Of a stretch of 64,000 bases of DNA, positions 34,239-46,259 are shown in pieces. The DNA is taken from contig JAVTVJ010001672.1 of assembly GCA_034509425.1 (NCBI GenBank), positions 1 to 64,000 on the forward strand, given 5' to 3'. Below the pieces are notes generated by a model. That model saw nothing but the letters and a program-made list of their open reading frames with translations. It was not told where the DNA came from and searched no databases. This DNA is from Eopsaltria australis (taxonomy: Eukaryota > Chordata > Aves > Passeriformes > Petroicidae). Both the position numbers and the translations under genes were made by a program. Each line of letters opens with the position of its first letter. Positions within the stretch are counted from its first letter, which is position 1.

Positions 34239-37200
34239 AGAGGCCCTGCCTCCAGCCAGGTGGAGGCTAGGGAAAACCGTGTTTTTTGGACTGTGTGGAT
34301 TCGTTGGCCTGGCACATCAGAACCACAAAAATATGAGGCTTTGGTTGACACTGGTGCACAGTGCACATTAATCCCATCAAGACATGTGGGGGCAGAATCT
34401 GTCTCTATGGCTGGCGTGACAGGGGGATCACAGGATTTGACTTTGGCGGAAGCTGAGGTGAGCCTGACTGGAAATGAGTGGAAGAAACATTCTATTGTGA
34501 CTGTCCCAGAGGCCCCATGCATTTTGGGCATAGATTTCCTCCAAAATGGCTATTTCAAAGACCCAAAAGGACTCAGGTGGGCTTTTGGGATAGCTGCTGT
34601 GGAGACAGAGGGCGTTAAGCAATTGAATACCTTGCCTAAACTATCAGAGAACCCATCTGCAGTTGGGCTTCTGAAGGGAGAAGAATGAGTGCCAATTGCC
34701 ACTTCGACAGTGCACCGCCGGCAGTACAGAACAACTCGAGATGCTGTGATTCCCATCCACACGCTGATTCGTGAGCTGGAGAGCCAAGGGGTGGTCAGCA
34801 AAACCCACTCACCCTTCAACAGCCCCATTTGGCCTTTGTGCAAATCTGAAGGGGAATGGAGATTGGCAGTGGACTATCGTGCCTTGAATGAAGTGACTCC
34901 ACCATTTGAGTGCTGCCGTGACGGACATGCTGGAGCTCCAGTACGAGCTGGAGTCCAAATCAGCAAAATGGTACGCCACTACTGACATTGCAAATGCATT
35001 TTTCTCCATTCCTTTGGCAGCAGAGGGCAGGCCCCAGTTTGCCTTCACCTGGAGGGGTGTGCAGTATACATGGAATCAGCTGCCCCAGGGGGGGAGGCAC
35101 AGCCCCACGATCTGCCATGGACTGATCCAGACTGCACTAGAGAAGGGTGAGGCTCCAGAACATCTCCAGTACATTGATGACATCATTGTGTGGGGGAACA
35201 CGGCAGCAGAAGTGTTTGAGAAAGGGGAAAAAATTATCCAGATTCTCCTAAAAGCTGGTTTCGCCATCAAGAAGAGCAAAGTTAAGGGACCTGCTTGAGA
35301 GATCCAGTTCCTGGGGGTAATTGGCAAGATGGACGGCGTCAGATTCCCACTAAGGTTATCAACAAGATTGCAGCAATGTCTCCACCAACCAGCAAGAAGG
35401 AAATGCAAGCTTTCCTAGGCACCATAGGCTTCTGGAAAATGCATATTCTTGAGTACAGCCAGATTGTGAGCCCTCTTTATCTGGTTACCTGCAAGAAGAA
35501 CACTTTGCAGTGGGGTCCTGAACAGCAGCAAGCGTTTACCCAGATCAAACAGGAAATTGCTCATGCAGTAGCACTTGGCCCAGTCAGGACAGGACCAGAT
35601 GTGAAGAACGTGCTCTACTCTGCAGCTGGGAGCCATGGTCTGTCATGGAGCCTTTGGCAGAAAGTTCCTGGGGGGGCTCAGGGCCGACCACTGGGATTCT
35701 GGAGTCGAAGTTATAGAGGGTCCGAAGCCAACTACACTCCAACAGAGAAGGAAATCTTAGCAGCCTATGAGGGAGTCCAAGCCACCTCAGAGGTCATTGG
35801 CACTGAAGCACAACTCCTCCTGGCACCCCGACTACCGGTGCTGGGGTTGATGTTCAAAGCAAAGATTCCCTCTACCCACCATGCCACCAGTGCTACATGG
35901 AGCAAGTGGATTGCCCTGGTAACACATCGCACCCGTATTGGAAAATTGAATTGCCCTGGGATTTTGGAGATAACTACAAATTGGCCTGAAGGCGAAAACT
36001 CTGGTCTCACTGATGAAGAGGAACAGGAGCAAGTGACACAGGCTGAGGAGGCTCCACCGTACAACCAACTGCCAGCAGAAGAAGCACACTGCGCTCTTTT
36101 TACTGATTATTCTTGTCATATCGTAGGGATGAAACAAAAGTGGAAAGCAGCTGTGTGGAGCCCCACACGACAGGGTGCAGAAGCTACAGAAGGAGAAGGT
36201 GGATCAGGTAAGCTCGCTGAGCTCAAAGCCGTTCAACTGGCCCTGGACATTGCTGAAAGAGAGAAGTGGCCAAAACTCTACCTTTACACTGATTCATGGA
36301 TGGTAGTCAATGCTCTGTGGGGATGGCTGGAGAAATGGAAGAAGGCCAATTGGCAGCGTAGGGGAAAACCAATCTGGGCTGCTGAAGAGTGGAAAGACAT
36401 TGCTGCCCGAGTAGAGAAGCTACCTGTGAAAGTCCGCCATGTAGATGCCCATATCCCTAAGAGTCGGGCTAACGAAGAACACCAGAACAACAAGCAGGTA
36501 GATCAGGCTGCAAAGATAGAAGTGTCAAAGATAGACTTAAATTGGCAACACAAGGGAGAGTTGTTCCTAGCTCGATGGGCCCATGATGCCTCAGGTCATC
36601 AGGGCAGAGATGCCACCTATAAATGGGCACGAGACCGAGGGGTGGATCTAACCATGGACAGCATCTCCCAGGTGATCCATGATTGTGAGACGTGTGCTGC
36701 AATTAAGCAGGCAAAGCGAGTGAGACCCCTATGGTATGGTGGACGGTGGTCCAAATATAAGTATGGAGACGCTTGGCAGGTTGATTACATCACACTGCCC
36801 CAGACACACCAAGGTAAACGCTATGTTCTCACGATGGTAGAAGCCACCACTGGATGGTTGGACACCTACCCTGTGCCTCATGCCACTGCTCAGAACACCA
36901 TCCTGGGCCTTGAAAAGCAAGTCCTTTGGAGGCATGGTACCCCTGAGAGAATTGAGTCCAACAATGGGACTCATTTCAAGAACACCCTTATCAACACCTG
37001 GGCTAGGGAACATGGTATTGAATAGGTGCACCATATCCCCTACCACGCACCAGCTTCAGGCAAAGTGGAGAGGTGCAATGGACTGTTAAGAACCACCTTG
37101 AAAGCATTGGGTGGGGGATCTTTCAAAAATTGGGAACAGCATTTAGCAAAGGCCACCTGGTTAGTTAACACTCGAGGTTCTACCAACCGAGCAGGGCCTG

Positions 37201-37418
37201 CCCAATCCAAGCCCCTGCATACAGTAGATGGAGACAAGGTCCCAGTGGTTCATGTTAGAGGTCTGTTAGGGAAGACTGTTTGGGTCAATTCTGCCTCCAA
37301 TACAGACAAACCCATTCGTGGGGTTGTCTTTGCTCAGGGACCAGGTTACACATGGTGGATAATGCAGAAAGATGGAACAACACGATGTGTACCCCAGGAA
37401 GATCTGATTGTTGGGTGA
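34239..37418 (+). pseudogene. Provirus E pro-pol (protease, RT, RNase H, integrase)
   Basis: The protease DTGAQCT is intact (about 34350). A TGA at 34686-34688 stops the first frame. RT follows with a one-base insertion near 34905, YIDD at about 35171 and another TGA at 35296. A 576-aa frame (35295-37025) carries thumb, connection, RNase H and integrase. RNase H has FTDYSC where L3 has FTDGSC. Integrase has HDASGHQ...CETC, D in VDYIT, but ESNNG (36960-36962 AAC) in place of ESDNG, losing the second catalytic Asp. After a TAG at 37023 the C-terminal part (GKVERCNG) stays open to 37418. The lesions make it inactive. Confidence 0.92.
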
Positions 37419-37568
37419 GAACCATGTTTAAATATCACTATTGGCTGAATTTCACTGCCATTGTCTATATATAGCTGTATACTGTATATATGTATACATA
37501 TATGTGTGAATAATGTATGTGTGTTTAGAATCAAAATATATTAGTTTTGGTACTGAGATGACAATATG

Positions 37569-37584
37569 GGGATAAGGGGTGAAA
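37569..37584 (+). promoter_or_regulatory. Polypurine tract of provirus E
   Basis: GGGATAAGGGGTGAAA directly precedes the 3' LTR. The 150 bp between pol and this tract hold no gene, only an AT-rich dyad (37465-37507). Confidence 0.8.
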
Positions 37585-38278
37585 TGTCCTGAGTTGACTG
37601 TGTGATGCTTGTATCCACAATCGTCTGTCCTGCTTATGCCAGATACTAAGTTCTGTAGCTTTAAGTTAGGCCCAGAGAGACAGAGAGAGTGAAGAGAGTG
37701 AAGGGGGAGAGAGAAAACACGCACTGTTTGTCTACAGGAGTTACACCTTACTCCCCCGGAAATTCCTTCAGAGACTACGCTCAAAGCAGGGACAGAAAAA
37801 GAGCCATAAGCTCTCTGTGTGCTCTCAGAGTTCGCAGTGGAGTGCTCTTGGGAAATCTCTCGGCTTTTGCAGGGAGAGAGAGACTTTGTTACTTTTGCTG
37901 GTTTTCCTTCTTCTGGGACTGGTCAGCATCTCTGTGGTCCAAGATATCAGGGGCCCCCCGACTCTGCAGCTGGGCCTGGCCATTGGCCCCAGCCTCTGGA
38001 GGGACTGAGGCTGACACAGCTACACCCACAGAAGGACTCTCTGGATCTACCATCTCTTCAGAGAAAGGAGAGGTTTCATTGTTTTATATCATTCAATTTT
38101 TTCCATGCTTGTGAATATTCTGCTTGTTAAATAGTTTTTTCCACCTTTTCTCTAAGGAAGTCTTTTCCCTAAGGAAGTCTTTTCTCTAACTGGTTTGGGG
38201 GAGGGGCGGCTGGAATTGGCATTTCTAGAGGACACCCCCTCGGAGGTTTCCTCATAACATTTGTCTTAAACCAGGACA
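37585..38278 (+). repeat. 3' LTR of provirus E
   Basis: It runs TGTCCTGAG to AACCAGGACA (694 bp), is highly similar to the 5' LTR and lacks its 610-bp middle segment. Confidence 0.92.
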
Positions 38279-38454
38279 AGCTGACAGCCCACGGCATGGA
38301 CAGGAGCACGCTTAGCTGGGTCAAGAACTGGCTGGATGGCTGGGCCCAGAGAGTGGTGGCAAACGGTGCTGCATCCAGCTGGTGGCCAGTCACTAGTGGT
38401 GTCCCTCGGGGGTCTGTGCTGGGGCCAGTTCTGTTCAATATTTTCATTGATGAC

Positions 38455-39027
38455 TGTGGTAGTTTGAAAGCAAATCAGTGAGAGACTCCAAGTCAGAACT
38501 ACAATTTAACAGAAAAATGCAATAGTATAAAAACACTGACAGAGTCAGAATACATCCTGACATCCTGTCAGTCAGAGTGTTGGTAGTAGTCCAGTTAGAA
38601 GGTGGCTGCAGTCTTCTGGGAGTGATAGATGTGATTCTGTTGAAGCAGTGATCCTGTGAAAGGTGTAGTTCTCCTCTGAAGGTCTAGTGGTGGTGTAGAA
38701 GGGTCTGGTCTTCCTCTGGGAATCCAGTGGAAAAGCTGACTTGTGGTGTTTCAAATTCTAGTTTATATCCAGATAGGGATGCATTGGTTCCTCATCCTGG
38801 GTGGGGCAGCTCACAATGGGATGATGGAGTTTATCAGTGGGACTCAATGGCCCATTAAGTGCAGCCATTAGAGATGAGCAAAGTAAAGTGCCCCACTTGG
38901 CTCTAACGACTGGCCCATTAGAAAACATGTTCTGCGGCCATCAGGGATGAGCCAGGAACACTGCCCCACCCAGCCTCAACACCCCATGAAGATGGTGATA
39001 GAATACATACCATTGTAACCTAAGACA
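38455..39027 (-). mobile_element. Solo LTR F in CR1#2
   Basis: It runs TGTGGTAG to CTAAGACA, flanked by ATGAC and GTGAC (one change). It cuts CR1 directly after the FIDD codons; CR1#1 lacks it. Orientation is not certain. Confidence 0.82.
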
Positions 39028-39961
39028 GTGACATGGATAAGGGTACTGAGTCCTTCATTAGTAAATTTGCACATGACACTAAGCTGGGAGCGTGTGTCAA
39101 TCTGTTGGAATGTAGAAGGGCTCTGCAGAGAGACCTGGAAGTGTTGGATGGATGGGCAGAGTCGAACAGGATGAAGTTTAATAAGTCCAAGTGCCGAGTC
39201 CTGCATTTTGGCCACAATAACTCCCTGCAGCGTTATGGGCTGGAGACGGTGTGGCTGGACAGTGCTGAGGCAGAAAGGGACCTGGGGGTACTGGTCGACA
39301 GACGATTGAACATGAGCCAGCAGTGTGCCCTGGTGGCCAAGAAGGCCAACGGCATCCTGGCCTGTATCAGGAATGGTGTGGCCAGCAGGACCAGGGCAGT
39401 CATTCTCCCCCTGTACTCAGCACTGGTGAGGCCGCACCTTGAGTACTGTGTCCAGTTCTGGGCCCCTCCGTTTAGGAAGGACATTGAGACGCTTGAGTGC
39501 ATCCAGAGGAGGGCAACAAGGCCTGTGAGGGGCTTGGAACACAAGCCCTATGAGGAACGATTGAGGGAGCTGGGGTTGTTTAGCCTGGAGAAAAGGAGAC
39601 TCAGAGGTGCCCTTATCACTCTCTACAACTTCCTGAAGGGTGGTTGTAGTCAGGTGGGGGCTGGTCTCATTCTCCAGGCAGCAACTGACAGAACGAGAAG
39701 ACACAGTCTTAAGCTGCGCCAGGGGAAATATAGGTTGGATGTTAGGAAAAAGGTTTTTACAGAAAGAGTGGTTAAATACTGGAATTGTCTGCCCGGGGAG
39801 GTGGTGGAATCACCATCCCTGGATGCATTTAAAAAAAGATTGGACGTGGCACTCAGTGCCATGGTTTAGTGGAGTTGTTAGGGCATGGGTTGGACTCAAT
39901 GATCTTGAAGGTCTCTTCCAACCCAGTGGTTCTGTGCATTCTGTGAATCTTGAGTGGCAAC

Positions 39962-41659
39962 TGTCTTGGTTTGGTGACAAATTTGGGACACTCATTTCAG
40001 AGTGTTTCCTCTAAAGGGAAGGGCTCCAGTAATCCCTTTTACCAACAAGAAAAATTAATACCAGTGGGTGAAAGTGATAAAAAAGCCCCTGCTTATTAAC
40101 GAAAAAAAAGGGTGCCTGCAATAGTAATAAATGCCCGATATTAAAACTGTTAAACCTTATACCCCCCAAAACACCGTAACAACCTTTTCTTTGCTGCACG
40201 CACTTTCTCCTTTAGTGCATTTGTGGTCGCAGCCGGCAGGGTGGGTGCAATGATTCTCCCACAGCTGCAGGGGGCGCTGTGGCACGAGTTTGGACGTCCC
40301 TCACTTAGACAATGGCAGACGCAGATGGCGGAAAGGCATAGAGCAGGGGCTTCCTTTTCAAACCCCCCAGGGGCAGCCAGTCCTGGTGCCTCCTGTGGAT
40401 AGCAAAAGGAGCTGTAGGAGGAACCTCAGGAGGAGCAAACTGGAATGGCAGGGAGGGATCAGCCGGGGAAGCAAGCAAGAAGCAGCAGAAATTCCACAGC
40501 TGTAGCTGGAACCGCGGGACTCCCCGGCAGGCAGGGGGTGAAAGGTATACAGCATGGCAAAAAACCCTGGAGCAGTAGCGGAAGCATGGCAGGGGCTGGG
40601 CAGCAGCAGCCCAGCTCCTGAACATGGCAGGGAAAGGCTCCCCGGGAAGTCTCACTGGTGCTGGCTGGGTCCCGGGTCTGGGCTGTGCGGAGGGGGGGCA
40701 GCCCCTGGGGGAAACAAGGGTGTTCCCAGGTGCTGGCGCAGCACGCACTGGCTCTGGGCTTCCCAACAGCAGAGTGTAATAAATGAGTAAATGATAAATG
40801 TTGGCTTTTTGAATTTGCTAGTAATAATAATATACTGAGTAGAAATAGTGTAATGATAAAATATAGTTAAGTAGAAACAAGATTAGAGCAAAATTATGAC
40901 CTCAAAATAGTTGTGATATATTGAAAAACATAGTCATACATATATAGCTATAAACATCTTTTGAGCTGATGAATTACAGAGCCAAAGAATTTTAAAAGAA
41001 ACAAAGAAGATAACACCACTCGCCCCAATTCACAGTTCTCAAAGAAGCCTCTGCCTGACACTGTCCAGATATCTGAAGAGGTGCCATTCTGGTGAGAGGG
41101 GGGACAGAGGCCAGGGAGAGAGGGGTGTGTGAAGTGTAAATTTTTTTCTAAGCTTAATGAATATGTAACAGTTAAAGAGATTATTTAACTCATTTTAAAA
41201 GAAACGAAAACTGTGCCTCTAGAAAATATGCTATGTGCCCAGCGCTGGTTTTGCCTTTGTTCTACTAATAAATGTTCAGTATTATTCTACTAAAATTTTT
41301 GTTTGTGAACTTGTTTTTAAGAAGAGCAGCAGAAAAAGCAAGCCGCCAAGCCCAGTCAGAGTGCTGAAGCAAAAAAGAAACAAAAAGAAACAGGCAAAAC
41401 CCACAGAAAGTAGCAGTATCCGTGATCAGAGATACCAGTCACGTGGTCAGTGGAACAGCCCCCCGGAAGAGGAAGGGGCTGCCCCTCACCCCGCCCCCAA
41501 CTCTCTCTGGAAACCCCAGCCTCATTCCCACTCATCACCATACTCCCAGAGCCAGGGAGGATGAGGGGGTGGGGGTAGCGGCCACCCCAGAAACAAGACA
41601 AAACAAAACGGAACAAAACCCTCAAAAATTATATGGGATAATAAAGTATCCCCAAGACA
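39962..41659 (-). mobile_element. Long solo LTR 'G' in J pol
   Basis: The ends are perfect inverted repeats (TGTCTTGG and CCAAGACA), with GCAAC and ACAAC as flanking duplication (one change). It interrupts J pol between EWQ and HRGELF. At 1.7 kb it is long; the AT-rich middle (40790-41300) might be a further insert. Short frames at 40305-40766 and 41235-41685 have no recognisable domain. Confidence 0.8.
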
Positions 41660-41835
41660 ACAACATAGGGGTGAGTTATTTCTGACTCGGTAGGCCGATG
41701 ATGTCTCAGGTCATCAGGAAAGAGATGCATCATACAGATGGGCTCATGATCAAGGGGTGGACTTAACCACAGACTTTATCTTCCAGGGGGAGTCTCAGTG
41801 GGGGCACTGAATTGGGGAGTACCATTTCTAAACCA
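41660..41835 (+). pseudogene. Provirus J integrase start and 3' LTR end
   Basis: On + the frame reads HRGELFLTR, stop, ADDVSGHQERDASYRWAHD and on to 41789: the integrase zinc-finger region, continuing from LEWQ at 39947. It then breaks off and 41793-41835 matches the LTR end at 13816-13855. The rest of integrase and most of the LTR are deleted. Confidence 0.75.
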
Positions 41836-42809
41836 TGACAACATCAGATGAAGCAAGGATCCTATAGAAGGTACTTAGGGCTGTGGAAGAAGTTGGTGCT
41901 ATATGTAAAGGGAACAAAATAAATCCAAGAAAGCAAAATTAAAACAAGTTATGAAATTGCAGTTTTGAGTGTTTTGTTTTGTGATCTTTATAATTCATAT
42001 TTTTTAAATGCAATTTAAATGTTCAGATGGATACTTGGCACTACTAGAAGCAAAAAAAGTACATTACTTCAATCTAGTAGAAAAAAAGAAATAAATAGCA
42101 TCTAAAAGCCTGTGCACACTTTGGATAAACCCCCTAATGCAAGAAATGGTGAAATAAAGACTTTTAAAGCAAATGTAGCATATCAGTAGGGGAAAACTAA
42201 TCTAAAATCATTGTGTTAAACAGGACGTGAAGCAACATCATGGACAAAATTTTAAATGCATAAAACTCAAATGAAAAATCTTAAAAAGAATTTTAAAAAG
42301 ACAACATGGAAAACTGCTAGGTTCATTAGTTGTGACAGAGTGATTAAAAACCAATGTTAAGAAAACCATTTATCAAACCAAGAACTACCCATGGAACTAG
42401 AAAAACACAACTAAGAAAATGCACAACAAAACCCCCATTTCAATCATAAGTTACTACCTTTCATGTAGCTATTATTCCTACTATTACTAAATAAGCAAGC
42501 AAATTTAAAAAAAAAATATCTCCACATTTTTGGGGGTAAGCCAAATGACTCAGAAACAGGAACCAACAAGTGCACAGAGGACTCCAAAACTGATTTTCTT
42601 TATGACTCTTAGAACATGATCAATCTCAGTTAGAAATGGTTACAAATTCCACCTCTGACCTCACTGAAGGATTTGATGTGAAGGAACATTATGCTTTGCC
42701 TTCCAAACCAAAGTCAATGACATACTGTTGACATTATCAAGAAACATTTAACACAATTATCAGAAGGCATTAGTGAGAAGTACGATATGGGCTACAGACA
42801 CCAAGTTTG
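41836..42809. other. AT-rich stretch, no gene seen
   Basis: Nearly 1 kb with no frame or repeat I can name. It may be old flanking DNA. Confidence 0.4.
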
Positions 42810-42814
42810 GCCCC

Positions 42815-43517
42815 TGTTACAAAAGGATGTGGGAGTTAAAATCAGTCCTTGCCTTCTGCCCAGGCCTTGGCAGTAGGTAGGAACCTTATTGAGGTAACCA
42901 GCACCCCAAAACCCACTTTTGTGTACAAGTTCTTTTAATGATGACTGATTCTGTCTATTGTAGAATGAAACATTTATTAATAGTCGTGGAAACTAACAGA
43001 TATAAGACTTGAAAGCAAACCAATACTACACAGGAATAAAACAAAAAGAGAGACTACTAGTAGTTTAACATATACAGTGCACGAGAATGGTACCTTTTTC
43101 AGTTACAGCTAGAGAAGAAATAGCATAAACTTAGGATTCAGTGTATCTTACCATCCAATTGTTGGTGCAGCACATTGAGATCCTTTCCCTCAATCCCCGG
43201 GAAAGTAACTACAAAGCCTGCATCCAAACTTTGGGGAGAAGCTTCAAACACTTTTAGGGTGTGTGAGACTTCTGCCTCAGTGTTAGCCCATGTATCTTTT
43301 ATAGTGTAAAACCATGATTCTTAAGTCAGCAATTTTTCTTTTATCTCTCCTTCCATCAGCTCTGCAGACTAAGATGTTAATTCTTAGCTGAGGCTTGAGC
43401 CCTCTGGCGCCAGAGATGACCCCTGTTGGGCCTTCCTGCCCTTGGGTTTTCTCTTTATGCACCCGTTATCTGTGACACACAGGAGGAGGAGGTGAGGGAG
43501 GTAGACGTCCTGCCACA
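42815..43517 (-). repeat. 3' LTR of provirus M (LTR C family)
   Basis: It runs TGTTACAAAAGG to CTGCCACA. It aligns by eye with solo LTR C at 26642-27373. The next bases (ATCCACCCTGTGA) are a polypurine tract on -. Confidence 0.82.
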
Positions 43518-43615
43518 ATCCACCCTGTGACTTAGAGTCACTGGTTTTATCTCATGGAGTGATAGTGCAGGTATCTCTTGCCTCCATGCTATAAAAGCAT
43601 ACACTTTCATATATG

Positions 43616-44224
43616 TGTATTAAAAAATAAGTGTACCTCGTGGCTTCGCGGCCTCGTGGCCACCTGCTAGATGGTTGCCTCAGCCACCCGGGCGCCACCA
43701 GGGCTAAGGTTTCCCTGCCCACAGCAACGCTAATCCCAAGTGCTGAGGTGTCGGTGTTCGCAAGCGTGGGTTCTTGCTACCAGTAGCTGTGAAATCAAGG
43801 CAATAAGGAGCGGCAACTGTGCTGGGCAACAGGAACGTTTATTGATCCTCGTCCCAAGCACAATGGCGCCGGACAAGGCTGTGCAGGGACTGATAAACAA
43901 CTCAAGCAACCAATCACGGCAGAGCAAGGGGGAGGAGTTGGGGCGGGGAGAGGACTCATAAACCAACCGGGAGTAAGGGAGGGAGGGAGAAAGGTTCAGG
44001 GACCAATCCGAGATGCACCTGCACAGAGCTTTCCAGAAACAGGGGAGGATACAGAACTTGACAGACAACACAACTAACAAATTATCAAACAGAGGCGTAA
44101 CCTAAACTAAATGGACTAAACCAAGGTCGGGATGGCTCCCGGGGGATTCTTTCCACGAGATGGTTTCACCCACCACCCTTTCTTCCGGGAGCCCGGGGCC
44201 AACGTTGCCATGACAACTGCAACA
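43616..44224 (-). mobile_element. Probable solo LTR D
   Basis: A GC-rich block, unlike its AT-rich surroundings, ends in CTGCAACA. If it starts TGTATT at 43616, the flanks are TATATG and TATGTG (five of six match). The TTTATTGATC near 43838 suggests it points left. Edges are tentative. Confidence 0.5.
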
Positions 44225-46259
44225 TATGTGCACACTATCTTTGAGTATTTTTGATATACATTGTTTTCCTAGGTTGTACTATTTCTTCAAAAGATGTTGT
44301 ATTAACTTTTGATAAGGAGCACCTGTTGTTTCAGTTTATGTAACACCTATACATGTAAGACATGGTATTACAATCAGAGTGTACATGATGGTTTAAAGGT
44401 AGTTCATCTATTAGTCCATGTAGGGTAAGTTGTTCCTCCACCCCGTGAATCTTGAAGCCACAGGAGTATGAGATGTAAATCAGGAACAAAGGAGAATTTA
44501 TGGAGGTAGTTATTTGGTTGTAGTGGCTGAAGAAGTTCAGTGGATGGTCGGTGACTCTTTTCATTTCTCCTTATGTTTCTGGTCTAGTCCTTCTCTTTAG
44601 TGGAGTTTAGTTTGCTTAAGATAAGAAGTGTTAGACAATTCTACAACAATTTAAGCAAATATATATATATACACACATAAATATTGTATTACATAATGGT
44701 TTGATTGTCTCAGGGGAATTAAGGATCTATTTAAGTTCAATTTTTATTTATGTTCTACCTTGAAGAGGTAGAAAGGGAGAAGTAATCAAAGTTGATTCTG
44801 AAAATTTAAGTCAATGTTACGTTAAGGGTGAAGCCCCTTCATCCACTGTGACAATCAGAGTGAAGCTACAAATATTCTACAGTGATATTTGTAAAATATA
44901 AATGATATATATACATCAATTAAAACAATTAAATCAAGATAACTAAATTATTAAGTCATTTAGTACTCCAACAGTACTAAATAAGGAGTTAATGTTACCT
45001 AAACAAATGTAAACATATTTTTATGGGATTTTTAGAAGAAATGGTTACCATTAGACTTACATATTTTGTTGGATCCAATTTTGTAGTTTTGGAATATGAT
45101 CTATACATTAAATATTAATGTTAAAACCACAATTATTATACCAATCAGTTTAATGGCTAATTGTAAAGTTTTGTTAGGGTGGTTAATTAACCATTCAGTA
45201 TTATTAAAAGCATTGATTTGTAAATATAAGAATGTAAGCAATATTATAATCAACATTCTTGAATACAACAGATTTACTGGTTGGTGTGTAGTCCAGTCCT
45301 GTACGTTCTTCTGTGTGTCTAGAGTTGGTTCTGTTCGCTTACAGGAGTCCAGGAATCTCAGTAGCTTTCACCGTTGTGCAGGTAGTGGGCAGTCCTTTTA
45401 ATGTTGCTTGAATGGTTTCTTGTTCCACATCTGGATACACACTTAGCTTTTGTCTAGTGAGGATATACTTAAACATTTAAGGTCATTAGAGAAATTAAAA
45501 CAACAGAATTCAAGTAATAATAGGTATTTTTCTCATGAAGAATTATGGTAGTGGTTCCCTTTCTGACCTCTCGTTGTAAACTCAGCATTATATTCATTGT
45601 TGCCACACAGGGGCAGTGTAGGTGTGGTTTACGAGGTTTCATTGGGAAATAGGTTTTGTTTTAGAGCAAAGCTAAACTTGCACATATAGGCAAGAGCATT
45701 ACTGCATAGAGTTTCGGACAGGGAGACTGCAAAATTAGTCTTTAAGTCTTGAGATAGTAGTTTTTGTATTGGCACGTTTGCTCTTTGTGGTTTTAATAGT
45801 TCAGATATAATTTTTACATCCGTTAGTATGTACTTGTAACCACTAGATGTTTTCAGAGGTCTAATATAATTTATTTACCAGGTTGACCAGAGTGTCTTTA
45901 CACATCTTTCTGGTTATTGGTTAGCCTCTGTTTTGTGTTGTATAAATAAGGTACAATTATTTATCAAATTGATCTCAGTATTGTGGATTAATTTGTAGTT
46001 AATCCACTTGGTTGTTACAATAGGCTTGTAACATTTGGGGTTTTTGTATGAGTTTCAACTCAACTTATACGGATTTATGAGGACTTAACCTGTAAAAACA
46101 AACATTCAAATCTTCCTTTTGTAACAATCTCTTTTTCCAATCAGTGTATCTTCTTTTAGTGTCTTTTAATGCTGTGGAACTAAACTCTAGTGGCCGTTTG
46201 GCCCGTGTGGTCCTTTTTGAAACAAATTACAATAAGTTCCATGTTCAGCAAAACCTCAT
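44225..46259 (-). pseudogene. Provirus M env region, decayed
   Basis: Between 45550 and 45850 on - a frame reads through a cysteine- and sequon-bearing stretch (SETLCSNALAYMC, PNETS), as in a retroviral envelope. A 51-aa frame at 45101-45256 has two hydrophobic segments and two sequons. The rest is AT-rich with stops; 44331-44564 has a 77-aa frame I cannot place. The env label rests on position and composition only. Confidence 0.4.

Larger units (their letters stand above)
30685..38278 (+). mobile_element. Complete env-less ERVL-like provirus 'E'
   Basis: LTRs at 30685-31989 and 37585-38278 bound PBS, gag, stop, pro-pol and polypurine tract. A perfect AGCTG duplication flanks it (30680-30684 and 38279-38283), interrupting CR1#2. 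Gag and pol match provirus A but the LTRs differ. There is no env. Pol has few lesions, so it is not very old, and it is younger than the CR1. Confidence 0.95.
28890..39869 (+). pseudogene. CR1 ORF2 (endonuclease and RT), interrupted
   Basis: The APE-type endonuclease shows TETWW (about 29025), GDFN (about 29335) and SDHE (about 29541). The RT has [15 protein letters not shown] (about 30630) and FIDD (38443-38454); LTR F sits directly after FIDD. The last 278 aa (39033-39869) are open. Several stops and shifts, provirus E and LTR F make it inactive. Confidence 0.9.
27481..39946 (+). mobile_element. CR1#2, near full-length CR1 LINE, split by provirus E and LTR F
   Basis: The 5' region, ORF1 and the ORF2 endonuclease and RT lie at 27481-30684. 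RT goes on at 38279-38454 after provirus E and at 39028-39869 after LTR F. The 3' end has the CR1 motif at about 39925-39945. The part from about 30340 to the 3' end is almost identical to CR1#1. The flanks are provirus J pol on both sides, but on opposite strands. Confidence 0.93.
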
